The notes below the pieces were generated by a model that did no database searches, had not been told where the DNA came from, and worked only from the letters and a program-made list of their open reading frames with translations. Positions 53,349 through 63,633 of a stretch of 64,000 nucleotides of DNA are shown here, piece after piece. Within the stretch, counting starts at the first letter, position 1. Each line of letters starts with the position of its first letter. Both the position numbers and the translations under genes were made by a program. Source of the DNA: Echeneis naucrates (Eukaryota; Chordata; Actinopteri; Carangiformes; Echeneidae); NCBI RefSeq assembly GCF_900963305.1, contig NC_042514.1, positions 18,566,029-18,630,028 on the forward strand, read 5' to 3'.

Positions 53349-54721
53349 TCCAATGATATTTTAATTGCTTCTGACAATGGATCAGCCTCCATACTTCTCA
53401 TTTTGGATCTTAGTGCTGCTTTCGACACCATGCACCATGCACTAAGGTGGTTCAAATCCTATTTATCAGATAGACATCAGTTAGTTCATGTTAACAACAG
53501 CTCCTCCTCATGCGCTGCAGTCTGTTATGGAGTCCCACAGGGTTCGCTACTTGGACCAATCCTCTTTATGCTTCATCTACTTCCTCTCGGCAACATTATC
53601 AGGACATCAGACATTTCTTGAACACATACAAGTCTGGATGACCCATCATTTTTTACTCCTTAATTCTGACAAAACTGAAGTTGTTGTACTCGGCCCGAAG
53701 CACCTCAGAGAAATGCAATCTAATCATAATCAGTCTGGATGGCATTACGTTGGTGTCCAGCTCCACTGTAAGAAATCTCGGAGTAACCTTTGACCAGGAC
53801 ATGTCCTTTGTCCCTGACATAAAAGAAGTCAGTAGGGCAGCTTTGTTCCCCCTGAGAAAAATTAAGTAAATCAGAGACATCCTCTCTCAGGATGATGCAG
53901 AAAAACTCGTCCATGTATTTGTAACTTCTAGGCTGGACTACTGTAACTCGTTACTATCTAGATGTCCAAACAAATCTCTGAAAGGCCTTCAGTTGATTCA
54001 GAACGCTACAGCAAGAAAATTAACAGTCACTAGGAAATGAGATCACATCTCTCCCGTGTTAGCTGCTTTTCATTGGCTGCCAGTAAAATATAGAGTAGAA
54101 TTTAAAATCCTTCCGTTAACATATAAAGCTCTTAATGGCTGAGCTCCATCACGTCTCAGAGAGCTCATAGTTCCTTACTGTCTTAGTAGGCCACTCCACT
54201 CTCTAGGTGGAGGTTAACTTGTGGTTCCTAGAGTCTTCAAGAAGAAATCTGGAGGCGGCTCTTTCAGTTAACAGGCTCCTCTTCCATGGAACCAACTTCC
54301 AGTATCGTTTTGGGGGGCGGACTCTTACGCAAATTTCAAGATCAGGCTGAAAACTTTCTTATATGACAGAGCTTATAGTTAAAAAGTTAAAGTCTTCTAC
54401 TCTTTAGCTATGCTACTATAGGCCTAGGCTGCTGGGGGAAGGACTGAGCTTCTCTCTCTCTCTCTCTCTCTCTCTCCCTGTTTCTCCCAGTTCTAAGCAT
54501 TTGTACTGCATTTACTAACCATGTTTTCCCGAAGTCTGTCTCTCCCAGCTCCCCTCCTCACTCCCTGTCCTCATCCTGCAAGTGGTGACTTCAGGCTGGA
54601 CTACTGTAACTCGTTACTATCTAGATGTCCAAACAAATCTCTGAAAGGCCTCTAGACCTGCTCTTCATGTAAAGTACCTTTATGTCACTTTGTTATGATT
54701 TGGCGCAATACAAAGACCTGC
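53349..54721 (+). mobile_element. L2 fragment: RT to 3' tail, internally deleted
   Basis: The longest old-L2 piece together with 61,192. RT begins before motif A, loses the stretch after FDTM, and loses the YADD region ('atcaggacatcagac' joint). It continues through the C-terminus, (TC)n and 3' tail. Near 54,590 a second C-terminal scrap interrupts the tail. Parent of the shorter shards or their sister. Confidence 0.85.
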
Positions 54722-54871
54722 CCCTCATGTAATTTTACTACGAAAATTGAAGCAGCTGAGAATGCAAGGCAAGAACCAAAAACATCGCTAAAGCCAATTT
54801 TTCTAATTGAATTAAGAGGTATGCCTTAACTAAAGAGAGATGCTGATTTGTTTCCAATTGATAGCAAACAT

Positions 54872-54943
54872 GTTTCTGCCCAGTTTCGAACTGGGGACCT
54901 TTCGCGTGTGAGGCGAACGTGATCACCACTACACTACAGAAAC
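54872..54943 (-). tRNA. tRNA-Val-CAC: tRNA-Val(CAC)
   Basis: Stems all paired; only a D-loop base differs from reference. Its 5' end lies 154 bp from the TAC gene at 55,098, with no T4 between. Confidence 0.87.
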
Positions 54944-55097
54944 CTGCACAGGTCACTGCCTTCCCCTTGACAATGAAATGCCATCGTTACTACAGCAATT
55001 ACACAAACAAACAGCTGAGGCCAATTCTCTAATCTAAATCAGAGGTAGCAATAACCAAACACACAGGTCCGGCTTGTGTAGAGCCGACAGCAAATCT

Positions 55098-55169
55098 GTT
55101 TCTGCCCAGGTTCGAACTGGGGACCTTTCGCGTGTAAGGCGAACGTGATGACCACTACACTACAGAAAC
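55098..55169 (-). tRNA. tRNA-Val-TAC: tRNA-Val(TAC)
   Basis: Reference TAC form, A73. No run of four T before the next tRNA. Confidence 0.92.
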
Positions 55170-55931
55170 CTGCCCCGGCCACGCCCTTTCCATTGACGAT
55201 GAAATGCCATCGTTACTTCAAATATTGAAGTCGCTGAGAATGTAAGCAACGCATCAAAAACATCGCGAAAGCAAATGCTCTAATCGAATTAAGAGGTATG
55301 CCTTCACTTCGCTACTTGGACCAATCCTCTTTACGCTTCATCTGCTTCCTCTAGGCAACATTATCATGACATCAGACATGTCTTGAACACATACAAGTCT
55401 GGATGACCCATATTTTTTTACTCCTTAATTCTGACAAAACTGACATTCCATTGTTACTACAAACATTACAGAAAGTGAGAATGCAAGTGATGCACCAAAA
55501 GCATAGTTGAAGCCAATTCTCCAAACTAATTCTGAGGTAGGCCTGACCTAATACACACATCCTACTCTCCTGCATTAATTCCATAATCAGAGTCCACAAC
55601 AAATCTGGGTAGTTTTCCAACCCAGCGCTGGTTAAATAGTGGACCGACTAAACGTTGGGTTAGCTTCACCAAACAAACTGGGTCTGTTCATTCAACCCAG
55701 GAAGATGGGTTGTTAAAATATCCCCAATATGGCTTATATTGACTATAATACTGGATTAATTTCACCCCACTAATGGGATATTATTATTGTTTTTGTTGCT
55801 CCACCATATAATGTGAAAAATTATCAAAAAAAGTATAGATTTCTCTGGCACAACTGATGGTCATCAGTTTAACTACACATGATCATACTCACACCAGGTC
55901 TAGCATTTTCTTGTACATCTTATTGACTATC
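55170..55931. repeat. Triplicated block U (copy 3)
   Basis: L2 RT scrap about 55,308-55,447; AACCCA/TGGGTT stretch from 55,617. Confidence 0.65.
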
Positions 55932-55973
55932 TGACCTCTCTGCCTTTGTTAAGAAAGAAAAAAATTAAGTTCT

Positions 55974-56045
55974 GTTTTTGCCCAGTTTCGAACTGGGGAC
56001 CTTTCGCGTATTAGGCGAACGTGATGACCACTATACTACAGAAAC
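55974..56045 (-). pseudogene. tRNA-Val-like with AAT (Ile-type) anticodon
   Basis: Loop CTAATAC with a fully paired anticodon stem. One acceptor mismatch (5 x 68) and a D-stem change. Cleaner than 44,029. Confidence 0.75.
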
Positions 56046-56224
56046 CTGCACAAGACAGCCCCTTCCCCTTGATGATGAAAAGCCATCGTTACTACGAAAA
56101 TTTAAGCAACTGAGAATGCAAGGCAAGAACCAAAAACATCGCGAAAGCCAATTCTCTAATTGAATTAAGAGGTATGCAGTAACTAAAAAGAAATGCTGCT
56201 CTGTTTCCAGCTGACAGCAAACAT

Positions 56225-56257
56225 GTTTCCGCCCAGTTTCGAACTGGGGACCTTTCA
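56225..56257 (-). pseudogene. tRNA-Val 3' half
   Basis: As 44,280. Confidence 0.8.
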
Positions 56258-56610
56258 CCACAGAGAAATGCTATCTAATCATAATCAGTCTGGATGGCAT
56301 TACGTTGGCTTCCAGCTCCACTGTAAGAAACCTTGGTGGAACCTTTGACCAGGACATGTCCTTTGTCCCTCACATAAAAGAAGTCAGTAGGGCAGCTTTG
56401 TTCCACCTGAGAAACATCAGGAAAATCAGAGACATCCTCTCTCAAGATGATGCAGAAAAACTCGTCCATGCATTTGTAACTTTCAGGCTGGACTACTGTA
56501 ACTCGTTACTATCTAGATGTCCAAACAAATCTCTGAAAGGCCTCTAGACCTGCTCTTCATGTAAAGTACCTTTATGTCACGTTGTTATGATTTGGCGCAA
56601 TACAAAGACC
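56258..56610 (+). mobile_element. L2 RT C-terminal fragment plus tail
   Basis: As 44,313-44,664; an 80-codon stretch is open (56,305-56,547) but lacks all catalytic motifs. Confidence 0.82.
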
Positions 56611-56763
56611 TGCCCCTCATGTAATTTTACTACGAAAATTGAAGCAGCTGAGAATGCAAGGCAAGAACCAAAAACATCGCTAAAGCCAATTTTTCAAATT
56701 GAATTAAGAGTTATGCCTTAACTAAAAAGAGATGCTGATTTATTTCCAATTGACAGCAAACAT

Positions 56764-56835
56764 GTTTCCGCCCAGTTTCGAACTGGGGACCTTTCGCGTG
56801 TTAGGCGAACGTGATGACCACTACACTACAGAAAC
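56764..56835 (-). tRNA. tRNA-Val-AAC: tRNA-Val(AAC)
   Basis: Intact arms, acceptor with one wobble (GTTTCTG/CGGAAAC). Lies 150 bp downstream of the TAC gene at 56,986, no T4 between. Confidence 0.87.
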
Positions 56836-56985
56836 CTGAACTAGTCACTGCCTTCCCCTTGACAATGAAATGCCATCGTTACTACAGCAATTACACAAAC
56901 AGCTGAAGCCAATTCTCTAATCTAAATCAGAGGTAGCAATAACCAAACACACAGGTCCGGCTTGTGTAGAGCCGACAGCAAACAT

Positions 56986-57057
56986 GTTTCTGCCCAGGTT
57001 CGAACTGGGGACCTTTCGCGTGTAAGGCGAACGTGATGACCACTACACTACAGAAAC
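56986..57057 (-). tRNA. tRNA-Val-TAC: tRNA-Val(TAC)
   Basis: Reference TAC form, A73. Confidence 0.92.
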
Positions 57058-57410
57058 CAGAGCACAAGCTGCTCTGCCCCTTCTGTCAGGTTTAAGCCAC
57101 CTAGAACATGATGAAACACAGGGAAGAAAGACAAAGGACAACAGCGCTCATTTTTACTTGCAAGGAGAACAGACAGAGATATGTTCAGTTACATTCTCAA
57201 ACTGCTCTGAAGTATCTCTTCCGTTCTCCCCTCTTTATTTCCTTAGGGTGGTCCCTAGTTAGTATGATCTCAAGTCCTGTAAGAAAAACACAAGTTTCTG
57301 CATTCCTGCAGGGTTAGTAAAAGTACAAAAGATACTCATGAGAAGTGTTGAAGTAAAGTATTAGCTGATCTTTGACCTCTCTACCTTTGTTAAGAAACAC
57401 AGAAAGTTCT
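57058..57410. repeat. Spacer A
   Basis: No gene seen. Confidence 0.8.
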
Positions 57411-57482
57411 GTTTCTGCCCAGTTTCAAACTGTGGACCTTTCGCGTGTGAGGCTAACGTGATGACCACTACACTACGGAAAC
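57411..57482 (-). pseudogene. tRNA-Val(CAC), degraded
   Basis: T stem and anticodon stem mismatched; T loop TTTGAAA. Confidence 0.78.
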
Positions 57483-57703
57483 CTGAATGCAAGCTGCTCC
57501 GCCCCTTCCAATCTAATGATTTCTGACGTGAACAGGTACTTTCATAAAAGCTGCATTTGCTCTTCCAGTTGCATCACCGAAATTTGGTCTTCCTAAGAAT
57601 AGATGCAGATACTGGCAGGTATACTCACGAGAAGTCTTGAAGTGAAGCATCAGCTGACCTCTGACCTCTCTGCCTTTGTTGAAAGAGAATTACAGAAAAC
57701 ACA

Positions 57704-57775
57704 GTTTCTGCCCAGTTCGGAACTGGGGACCTTTCGCGTGTGAGGCGAACGTGATGACCACTACACTACAGAAAC
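57704..57775 (-). pseudogene. tRNA-Val(CAC), B-box variant
   Basis: T loop TTCCGAA replaces TTCGAAA; T73; other arms intact. Confidence 0.7.
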
Positions 57776-57893
57776 CTGCGCAGGATACCCTCTTCCCCTT
57801 GATGATGAAATGCCATCGTTAATACGAAAATTGAAGCAACTGAGAATGCAAGGCAGGAACCAAAAACATCTGTTTCCAGCTGACAGCAAACAT

Positions 57894-57965
57894 GTTTCCG
57901 CCCAGTTTCGAACTGGGGACCTTTCTCGTGTTAGGCGAACGTGATGACCACTACACTACGGAAAC
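57894..57965 (-). pseudogene. tRNA-Val(AAC), stem mismatch
   Basis: Only the anticodon stem (30 x 40) is broken; otherwise as 1,039, its duplicate. Confidence 0.68.
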
Positions 57966-58023
57966 CCGCACAGGTCACCTCCTTCCGCTTATCAAGAAAT
58001 GCCATCATTAACACTGTTGCGAT

Positions 58024-58484
58024 AATTGCAGTGGTATCAGATGTCGGAAGAGGCCGTCCCACAAGTGTCTCTGGCTTTACATCCTAAACATCAGGCTAAA
58101 GAATTGGGTGGGATGGTAAAACTAGCATTAGCACAGGATGATTGGGTTATCACGGACATTCGCAGAGTACTTTATTCGGCTAGAGCCAACATATACTCAA
58201 TTCAAGTAGAAGCCGTAGATAGCTCAGTTCTGGAGGAGGCCCAGGTCTCCCGGTTTCACGGTAGAGAAAAAACAGATCACCCTGAGGCTGCGTCTATCAT
58301 TGACTCTCTACCAGAGTCCCTATGGGCGCAGGGCCCGACAGAAGTGCGACTGGTGCAATGTGAACCATTAACTTTTGAGGTGAACACCTCTGATCCAGTG
58401 TGGATCAATCAGTACCCCCACAAGCCCCAAACAGAGGAGGGCATCGCAGACACCATTCAGGGCCTCATATCACAGGGCGTATGA
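58024..58484 (+). mobile_element. Endogenous retrovirus pol shard (epsilon-like)
   Basis: Fossil, broken remnant; duplicate of the copy at 1,169. Confidence 0.67.
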
Positions 58485-58530
58485 TCTCTGACCTCTCTGC
58501 CGTTGTTGAAAAAGAATAACCGAAAACACA

Positions 58531-58598
58531 GTTTCTGCCCAATTTCAAACTGGGGATCTTTCGCCTGTAATGCAAACGTGATGACCGATACACTACGG
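58531..58598 (-). pseudogene. tRNA-Val psi-TAC, truncated
   Basis: Duplicate of 1,675 with the same joint. Confidence 0.83.
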
Positions 58599-59044
58599 TT
58601 CTGAGTTTGAAGAGGAGGGCATTTGCTAGACACCAGCGCCCTCAGCAGGGATCCCCGATGACGTCACACAGGTAATAAAGACGCTCCATGGCTCTTGATC
58701 TTCGCTTTTTCCCAGTACCCCGGTTGTGGGAGAGAGCTGTCCCAGCTTTTGTCTGGACCTCTCCAATGATATTCTAATTGCTTCAGACAATGGATCAGCC
58801 TCCATACTTCTCCTTTTGGATCTTAGTGCTGCTTTCGACACCATAGATTACAATATTTTACTACAGAGACTGGAACATGAAATTGGGATTAAAGGAACTG
58901 CAATAAGGTGGTTCAAATCCTATTTATCAGATAGACATCAGTTTGTTCATGTTCACAACAGCTCCTCCTCATGCACTGCAGTCAGTTATGGAGTCCCACA
59001 GGTTTGGGTACTTGGACCAATCGTCTTTACGCTTCATCTAGGCA
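58598..59044 (+). mobile_element. CRE module (partial) plus L2 RT shard
   Basis: Duplicate of 1,742-2,188; RT part 58762-59044. Confidence 0.8.
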
Positions 59045-59199
59045 CCAAATGCCATCTTTACTACCGCAATTACACAATGAATTGACCAAACAAACAGCTG
59101 AAGCCAACATTTTCTATTCTAAATCAGAGGTAGCACTTACCAAATACAAAGGTCCGGTTTGTCTGCAGTTTTCTCATATTTAGAGCCGACAGCAGATCT

Positions 59200-59271
59200 G
59201 TTTCTGCTCAGGTTTGAACTGGGGATCATTCGCGTGAAAGGCGACCGTGATGACCACTACACTACAGAAAC
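59200..59271 (-). pseudogene. tRNA-Val-like with TTC (Glu-type) anticodon
   Basis: Duplicate of 2,344. Confidence 0.75.
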
Positions 59272-59615
59272 CGGAGCACAAGCTGCTCTGCCCCTTCTGT
59301 CAGGTTTAAGCCCCCTACAACATGATTAAACAGGGAAGAAAGACAAAGGACAACAGCGCTCATTTTTACTTGCAAGGAGAACAGACAGAGATATGTTCAG
59401 TTACATTCTCTAACTGCTCTGACGTATCTCTTCCGTTCTCCCCTCTTTATTTCCTTAGGGTGGTCCCTAGTTAGTATGATCTCAAGTCCTGTAAGAAAAA
59501 CACAAGTTTCTGCATTGCTGCAGGGTTAGTAAAAGTACAAAAGATACTCATGAGAAGTCTTGAAGTAAAGTATCAGCTGATCTCTCTACCTTTGTTAAGA
59601 AACACAGAAAGTTCT
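59272..59615. repeat. Spacer A
   Basis: Duplicate of 2,416-2,759. Confidence 0.8.
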
Positions 59616-59687
59616 ATTTCTGCCCAGTTTCGAACTGTGGACCTTTCGCGTGTGAGGCTAACTTGATGACCACTACACTACAGAAAC
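59616..59687 (-). pseudogene. tRNA-Val(CAC), degraded
   Basis: Duplicate of 2,760. Confidence 0.8.
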
Positions 59688-59866
59688 CTGCACAAGCCAG
59701 CCCCTTCCCCTTGATGATGAAATGCCATTGTTACTACGAAAATTGAAGCAACTGAGAATGCAAGGCAAGAACCAAAAACATCGCGAAAGCCAATTCTCTA
59801 ATTGAATTAAGAGGTATGCAGTAACTAAAAAAAGATGCTGATTTATTTCCAGCTGACAACAAACAT

Positions 59867-59938
59867 GTTTCCGCCCAGTTTCGAACTGGGGACCTTTCGC
59901 GTGTTAGGCGAACGTGATGACCACTACACTACGGAAAC
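59867..59938 (-). tRNA. tRNA-Val-AAC: tRNA-Val(AAC)
   Basis: Reference AAC form; duplicate of 3,011. Confidence 0.92.
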
Positions 59939-59997
59939 CCACACAGGTCACCTCCCTCCGCTTATCAAGAAATGCCATCATTACTACTGTTGCGATC

Positions 59998-60206
59998 GCC
60001 TCCCACGTGCTTTGAAAAGAACAATCGAGAGGACTACATCCTGAAGCCTGGGCCAGAGTTGTCTACATGTTTGGAAATGGCGCCATGACCCCAGGATCCA
60101 CCCCTAGGGTATGGTTCTGAGTTTGAAGAGGAGGGCATTTGCTAGACGCCAGCGCCCTCATCAGGGTTCCCCAATGACGTCACACAGGTAATAAAGACGC
60201 TCTCTT
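59998..60206. repeat. CRE module without shard
   Basis: Duplicate of 3,141-3,350; TGACGTCA near 60,174. Confidence 0.7.
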
Positions 60207-60241
60207 GCATTTTTTCCATATTAAGAGCCAACAGCAAATCT

Positions 60242-60313
60242 GTTTCTACCCAGTTTCAAACTGGGGATCTTTCGCGTGTAATGCAAACGTGATGACCGAT
60301 ACACTACGGAAAG
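60242..60313 (-). pseudogene. tRNA-Val psi-TAC
   Basis: Duplicate of 3,386. Confidence 0.85.
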
Positions 60314-60486
60314 CTGCACTGGACACTCCCTTCCCCTTGACGATGAAATGCCATCATTACTTCGAATATTGCTGACAATGCAAGGGAAGAACCAAAAACA
60401 TCGCTAAAGCCAATTCTTTAATCGAATTAAGAGGTATGGATTAACTAGAAACAGACGCTGATTTATTTCCAGCTGACAGCAAACAT

Positions 60487-60558
60487 GTTTCCGCGCAGTT
60501 TCGCACTGGGGACCTTTCGCGAGTTAGGCGAACGTGATGACCACTACACTACCGAAAC
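60487..60558 (-). pseudogene. tRNA-Val(AAC), degraded
   Basis: Duplicate of 3,631. Confidence 0.8.
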
Positions 60559-60779
60559 CTGAACGCAAGCTGCTCCACCCTTTCCAATCTAATGATTTCT
60601 GACGTGAACAGGTACTTTCATAAAAGCTGCATTTGCTCTTCCAGTTGCATCACCGAAATTTGGTCTTCCTAAGAATAGATGCAGATACTGGCAGGTATAC
60701 TCACGAGAAGTCTTGAAGTGAAGAATCAGCTGACCTCTGACTTCTCTGCCTTTGTTGAAAAAGAATTACAGAAAATATT

Positions 60780-60851
60780 GTTCATGCCCAGTTTCGAACT
60801 GGGGACCTTTCGCGTGTGAGGCGAACGTGATGACCACTACACTACAGAAAC
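60780..60851 (-). tRNA. tRNA-Val(CAC), acceptor variant
   Basis: Duplicate of 3,924 with one added acceptor mismatch (5 x 68). Confidence 0.68.
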
Positions 60852-60906
60852 CTGTACAGGACACCCTCTTCCCCTTGATGATGAAATGCCATCGTTACCA
60901 CTGTTG

Positions 60907-61191
60907 TGATCGCCTCCCACGTGCTCTGAAAAGAACAATAGAGAGGCCTACATCCTGAAGCCTGGGCCAGAGTTGTCTGCCTGTTTGGAAATGGCGCCAT
61001 GACCCCAGGATCCACCCCTAGGGTGTGGTTCTGAGTTTGAAGAGGAGGGCATTTGCTAGACACCAGCGCCCTCAGCAGGGATCCCCGATGACGTCACACA
61101 GGTAATAAAGACGCTCCATGGCTCTTGATCTTCGCTTTTTCCCAGTACCCCGGTTGTGGGAGAGAGCTGTCCCAGCTTTTGTCTGGACCTC
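60907..61191. repeat. CRE module (ahead of long L2 fragment)
   Basis: TGACGTCA near 61,089. Confidence 0.75.
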
Positions 61192-62337
61192 TCCAATGAT
61201 ATTCTAATTGCTTCAGACAATGGATCAGCCTCCATACTTCTCCTTTTGGATCTTAGTGCTGCGTTCGACACCATAGATCACAATATTTTACTAGAGACTG
61301 GAACATGAAATTGGGATTAAAGGAACTGCAATAAGGTGGTTCAAATCCTATTTATCAGATAGACATCAGTTAGTTCATGTTAACAACAGCTCCTCCTCAT
61401 GCGCTGCAGTCTGTTATGGAGTCCCACAGGGTTCGCTACTTGGACCAATCCTCTTTATGCTTCATCTACTTCCTCTCGGCAACATTATCAGGACATCAGA
61501 CATTTCTTGAACACATACAAGTCTGGATGACCCATCATTTTTTACTCCTTAATTCTGACAAAACTGAAGTTGTTGTACTCGGCCCGAAGCACCTCAGAGA
61601 AATGCTATCTAATCATAATCAGTCTGGATGGCATTACGTTGGTGTCCAGCTCCACTGTAAGAAACCTCGGAGTAACCTTTGACCAGGACATGTCCTTTGT
61701 CCCTGACATAAAAGAAGTCAGTAGGGCAGCTTTGTTCCCCCTGAGAAAAATTAAGTAAATCAGAGACATCCTCTCTCAGGATGATGCAGAAAAACTCGTC
61801 CATGTATTTGTAACTTCTAGGCTGGACTACTGTAACTCGTTACTATCTAGATGTCCAAACAAATCTCTGAAAGGCCTTCAGTTGATTCAGAACGCTACAG
61901 CAAGAAAATTAACAGTCACTAGGAAATGAGATCACATCTCTCCCGTGTTAGCTGCTTTTCATTGGCTGCCAGTAAAATATAGAGTAGAATTTAAAATCCT
62001 TCCGTTAACATATAAAGCTCTTAATGGCTGAGCTCCATCACGTCTCAGAGAGCTCATAGTTCCTTACTGTCTTATTAGGCCACTCCACTCTCTAGGTGGA
62101 GGTTAACTTGTGGTTCCTAGAGTCTTCAAGAAGAAATCTGGAGGCGGCTCTTTCAGTTAACAGGCTCCTCTTCCATGGAACCAACTTCCAGTATCGTTTT
62201 GGGGGGCGGACTCTTACGCAAATTTCAAGATCAGGCTGAAAACTTTCTTATATGACAGAGCTTATAGTTAAAAAGTTAAAGTCCTCTACTCTTTAGCTAT
62301 GCTACTATAGGCCTAGGCTGCTGGGGGAAGGACTGAG

Positions 62338-62374
<37 letters not shown>

Positions 62375-62585
62375 GTTTCTCCCAGTTCTAAGCATTTGTA
62401 CTGCATTTACTAACCATGTTTTCCCGAAGTCTGTCTCTCCCAGCTCCCCTCCTCACTCCCTGTCCTCATCCTGCAAGTGGTGACTCATCGCCATACCATG
62501 TTCCTGCAAGGCCTAGACCTCTAGACCTGCTCTTCATGTAAAGTACCTTTATGTCACTTTGTTATGATTTGGCGCAATACAAAGA
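61192..62585 (+). mobile_element. L2 fragment: RT to 3' tail, internally deleted
   Basis: Sister of 53,349-54,721, with the same loss across YADD. It keeps the region after FDTIDHNIL that the other lost, and has an uninterrupted tail. (TC)n at 62,341-62,370. Confidence 0.85.
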
Positions 62586-62740
62586 CCTGCCCCTCATGTA
62601 ATTTTACTACGAAAATTGAAGCAGCTGAGAATGCAAGGCAAGAACCAAAAACATCGCTAAAGCCAATTTTTCTAATTGAATTAAGAGGTATGCCTTAACT
62701 AAAAAGAGATGCTGATTTATTTCCAATTGACAGCAAACAT

Positions 62741-62812
62741 GTTTCCACCCAGTTTCGAACTGGGGACCTTTTGCGTGTTAGGCGAACGTGATGACCACTA
62801 CACTACGGAAAC
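62741..62812 (-). tRNA. tRNA-Val(AAC), variant
   Basis: Anticodon-stem mismatch (29 x 41) and acceptor wobble; 154 bp downstream of the TAC copy at 62,967, no T4 between. Confidence 0.65.
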
Positions 62813-62966
62813 CTGCACGGGTCACTGGCTTCCCCTTGACGATGAAATGCCAGCGTTACTCCAGCAATTACACAAACAAACAGCTGAGGCCAATTCTCTA
62901 AACTAAATCAGAGGTAGCAATAACCAAACACACAGGTCCGGCTTGTGTAGAGCCGACAGCAAATCT

Positions 62967-63038
62967 GTTTCTGCCCAGGTTCGAACTGGGGATCTTTCGC
63001 GTGTAAGGCGAACGTGATGACAACTACACTACAGAAAC
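62967..63038 (-). tRNA. tRNA-Val(TAC), D-loop variant
   Basis: All stems pair; the conserved G18 is changed to T, which weakens the D-T loop contact. Confidence 0.72.
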
Positions 63039-63382
63039 CTGAGCACAAGCTGCTCTGCCCCTTCTGTCAGGTTTAAACCACCTAGAACATGATGAAACAG
63101 GGAAGAAAGACAAAGGACAACAGCGCTCATTTTTACTTGCAAGGAGAACAGACAGAGATATGTTCAGTTACATTCTCTAACTGCTCTGACGTATCTCTTC
63201 CGTTCTCCCCTCTTTATTTCCTTAGGGTGGTCCCTAGTTTGTATGATCTCAAGTCCTGTAAGAAAAACACAAGTTTCTGCATTCCTGCAGGGTTAGTAAA
63301 AGTACAAAAGATACTCATGAGAAGTCTTGAAGTAAAGTATCAGCTGATCTCTCTACCTTTGTAAAGAAACACATAAAGTTCT
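63039..63382. repeat. Spacer A
   Basis: No gene seen. Confidence 0.8.
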
Positions 63383-63454
63383 GTTTCTGCCCAGTTTCGA
63401 ACTGTGGACCTTTCGCTTGTGAGGCTAACGTGATGACCACAACACTACAGAAAC
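63383..63454 (-). pseudogene. tRNA-Val(CAC), degraded
   Basis: A14 changed, T stem and anticodon stem mismatched. Confidence 0.78.
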
Positions 63455-63633
63455 CAGCACAGGCGAGCCCTTTCCCCTTGATGATGAAATGCCATCGCTA
63501 ATACGAAAATTGAAGCAACTGAGAATTCAAGGCAGGAACCAAAAACATCGCGAAAGCCAATTCTCTAATTGAATTAAGAGGTATGCAGTAACTAAAAAGA
63601 AATGCTGCTCTGTTTCCAGCTGACAGCAAACAT

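Larger units (their letters stand above)
45659..53450. repeat. Segmental duplication, copy 2
   Basis: Sister of 34,248-42,400. It lacks about 80 bp near 45,993 compared with copy 1. Confidence 0.85.
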
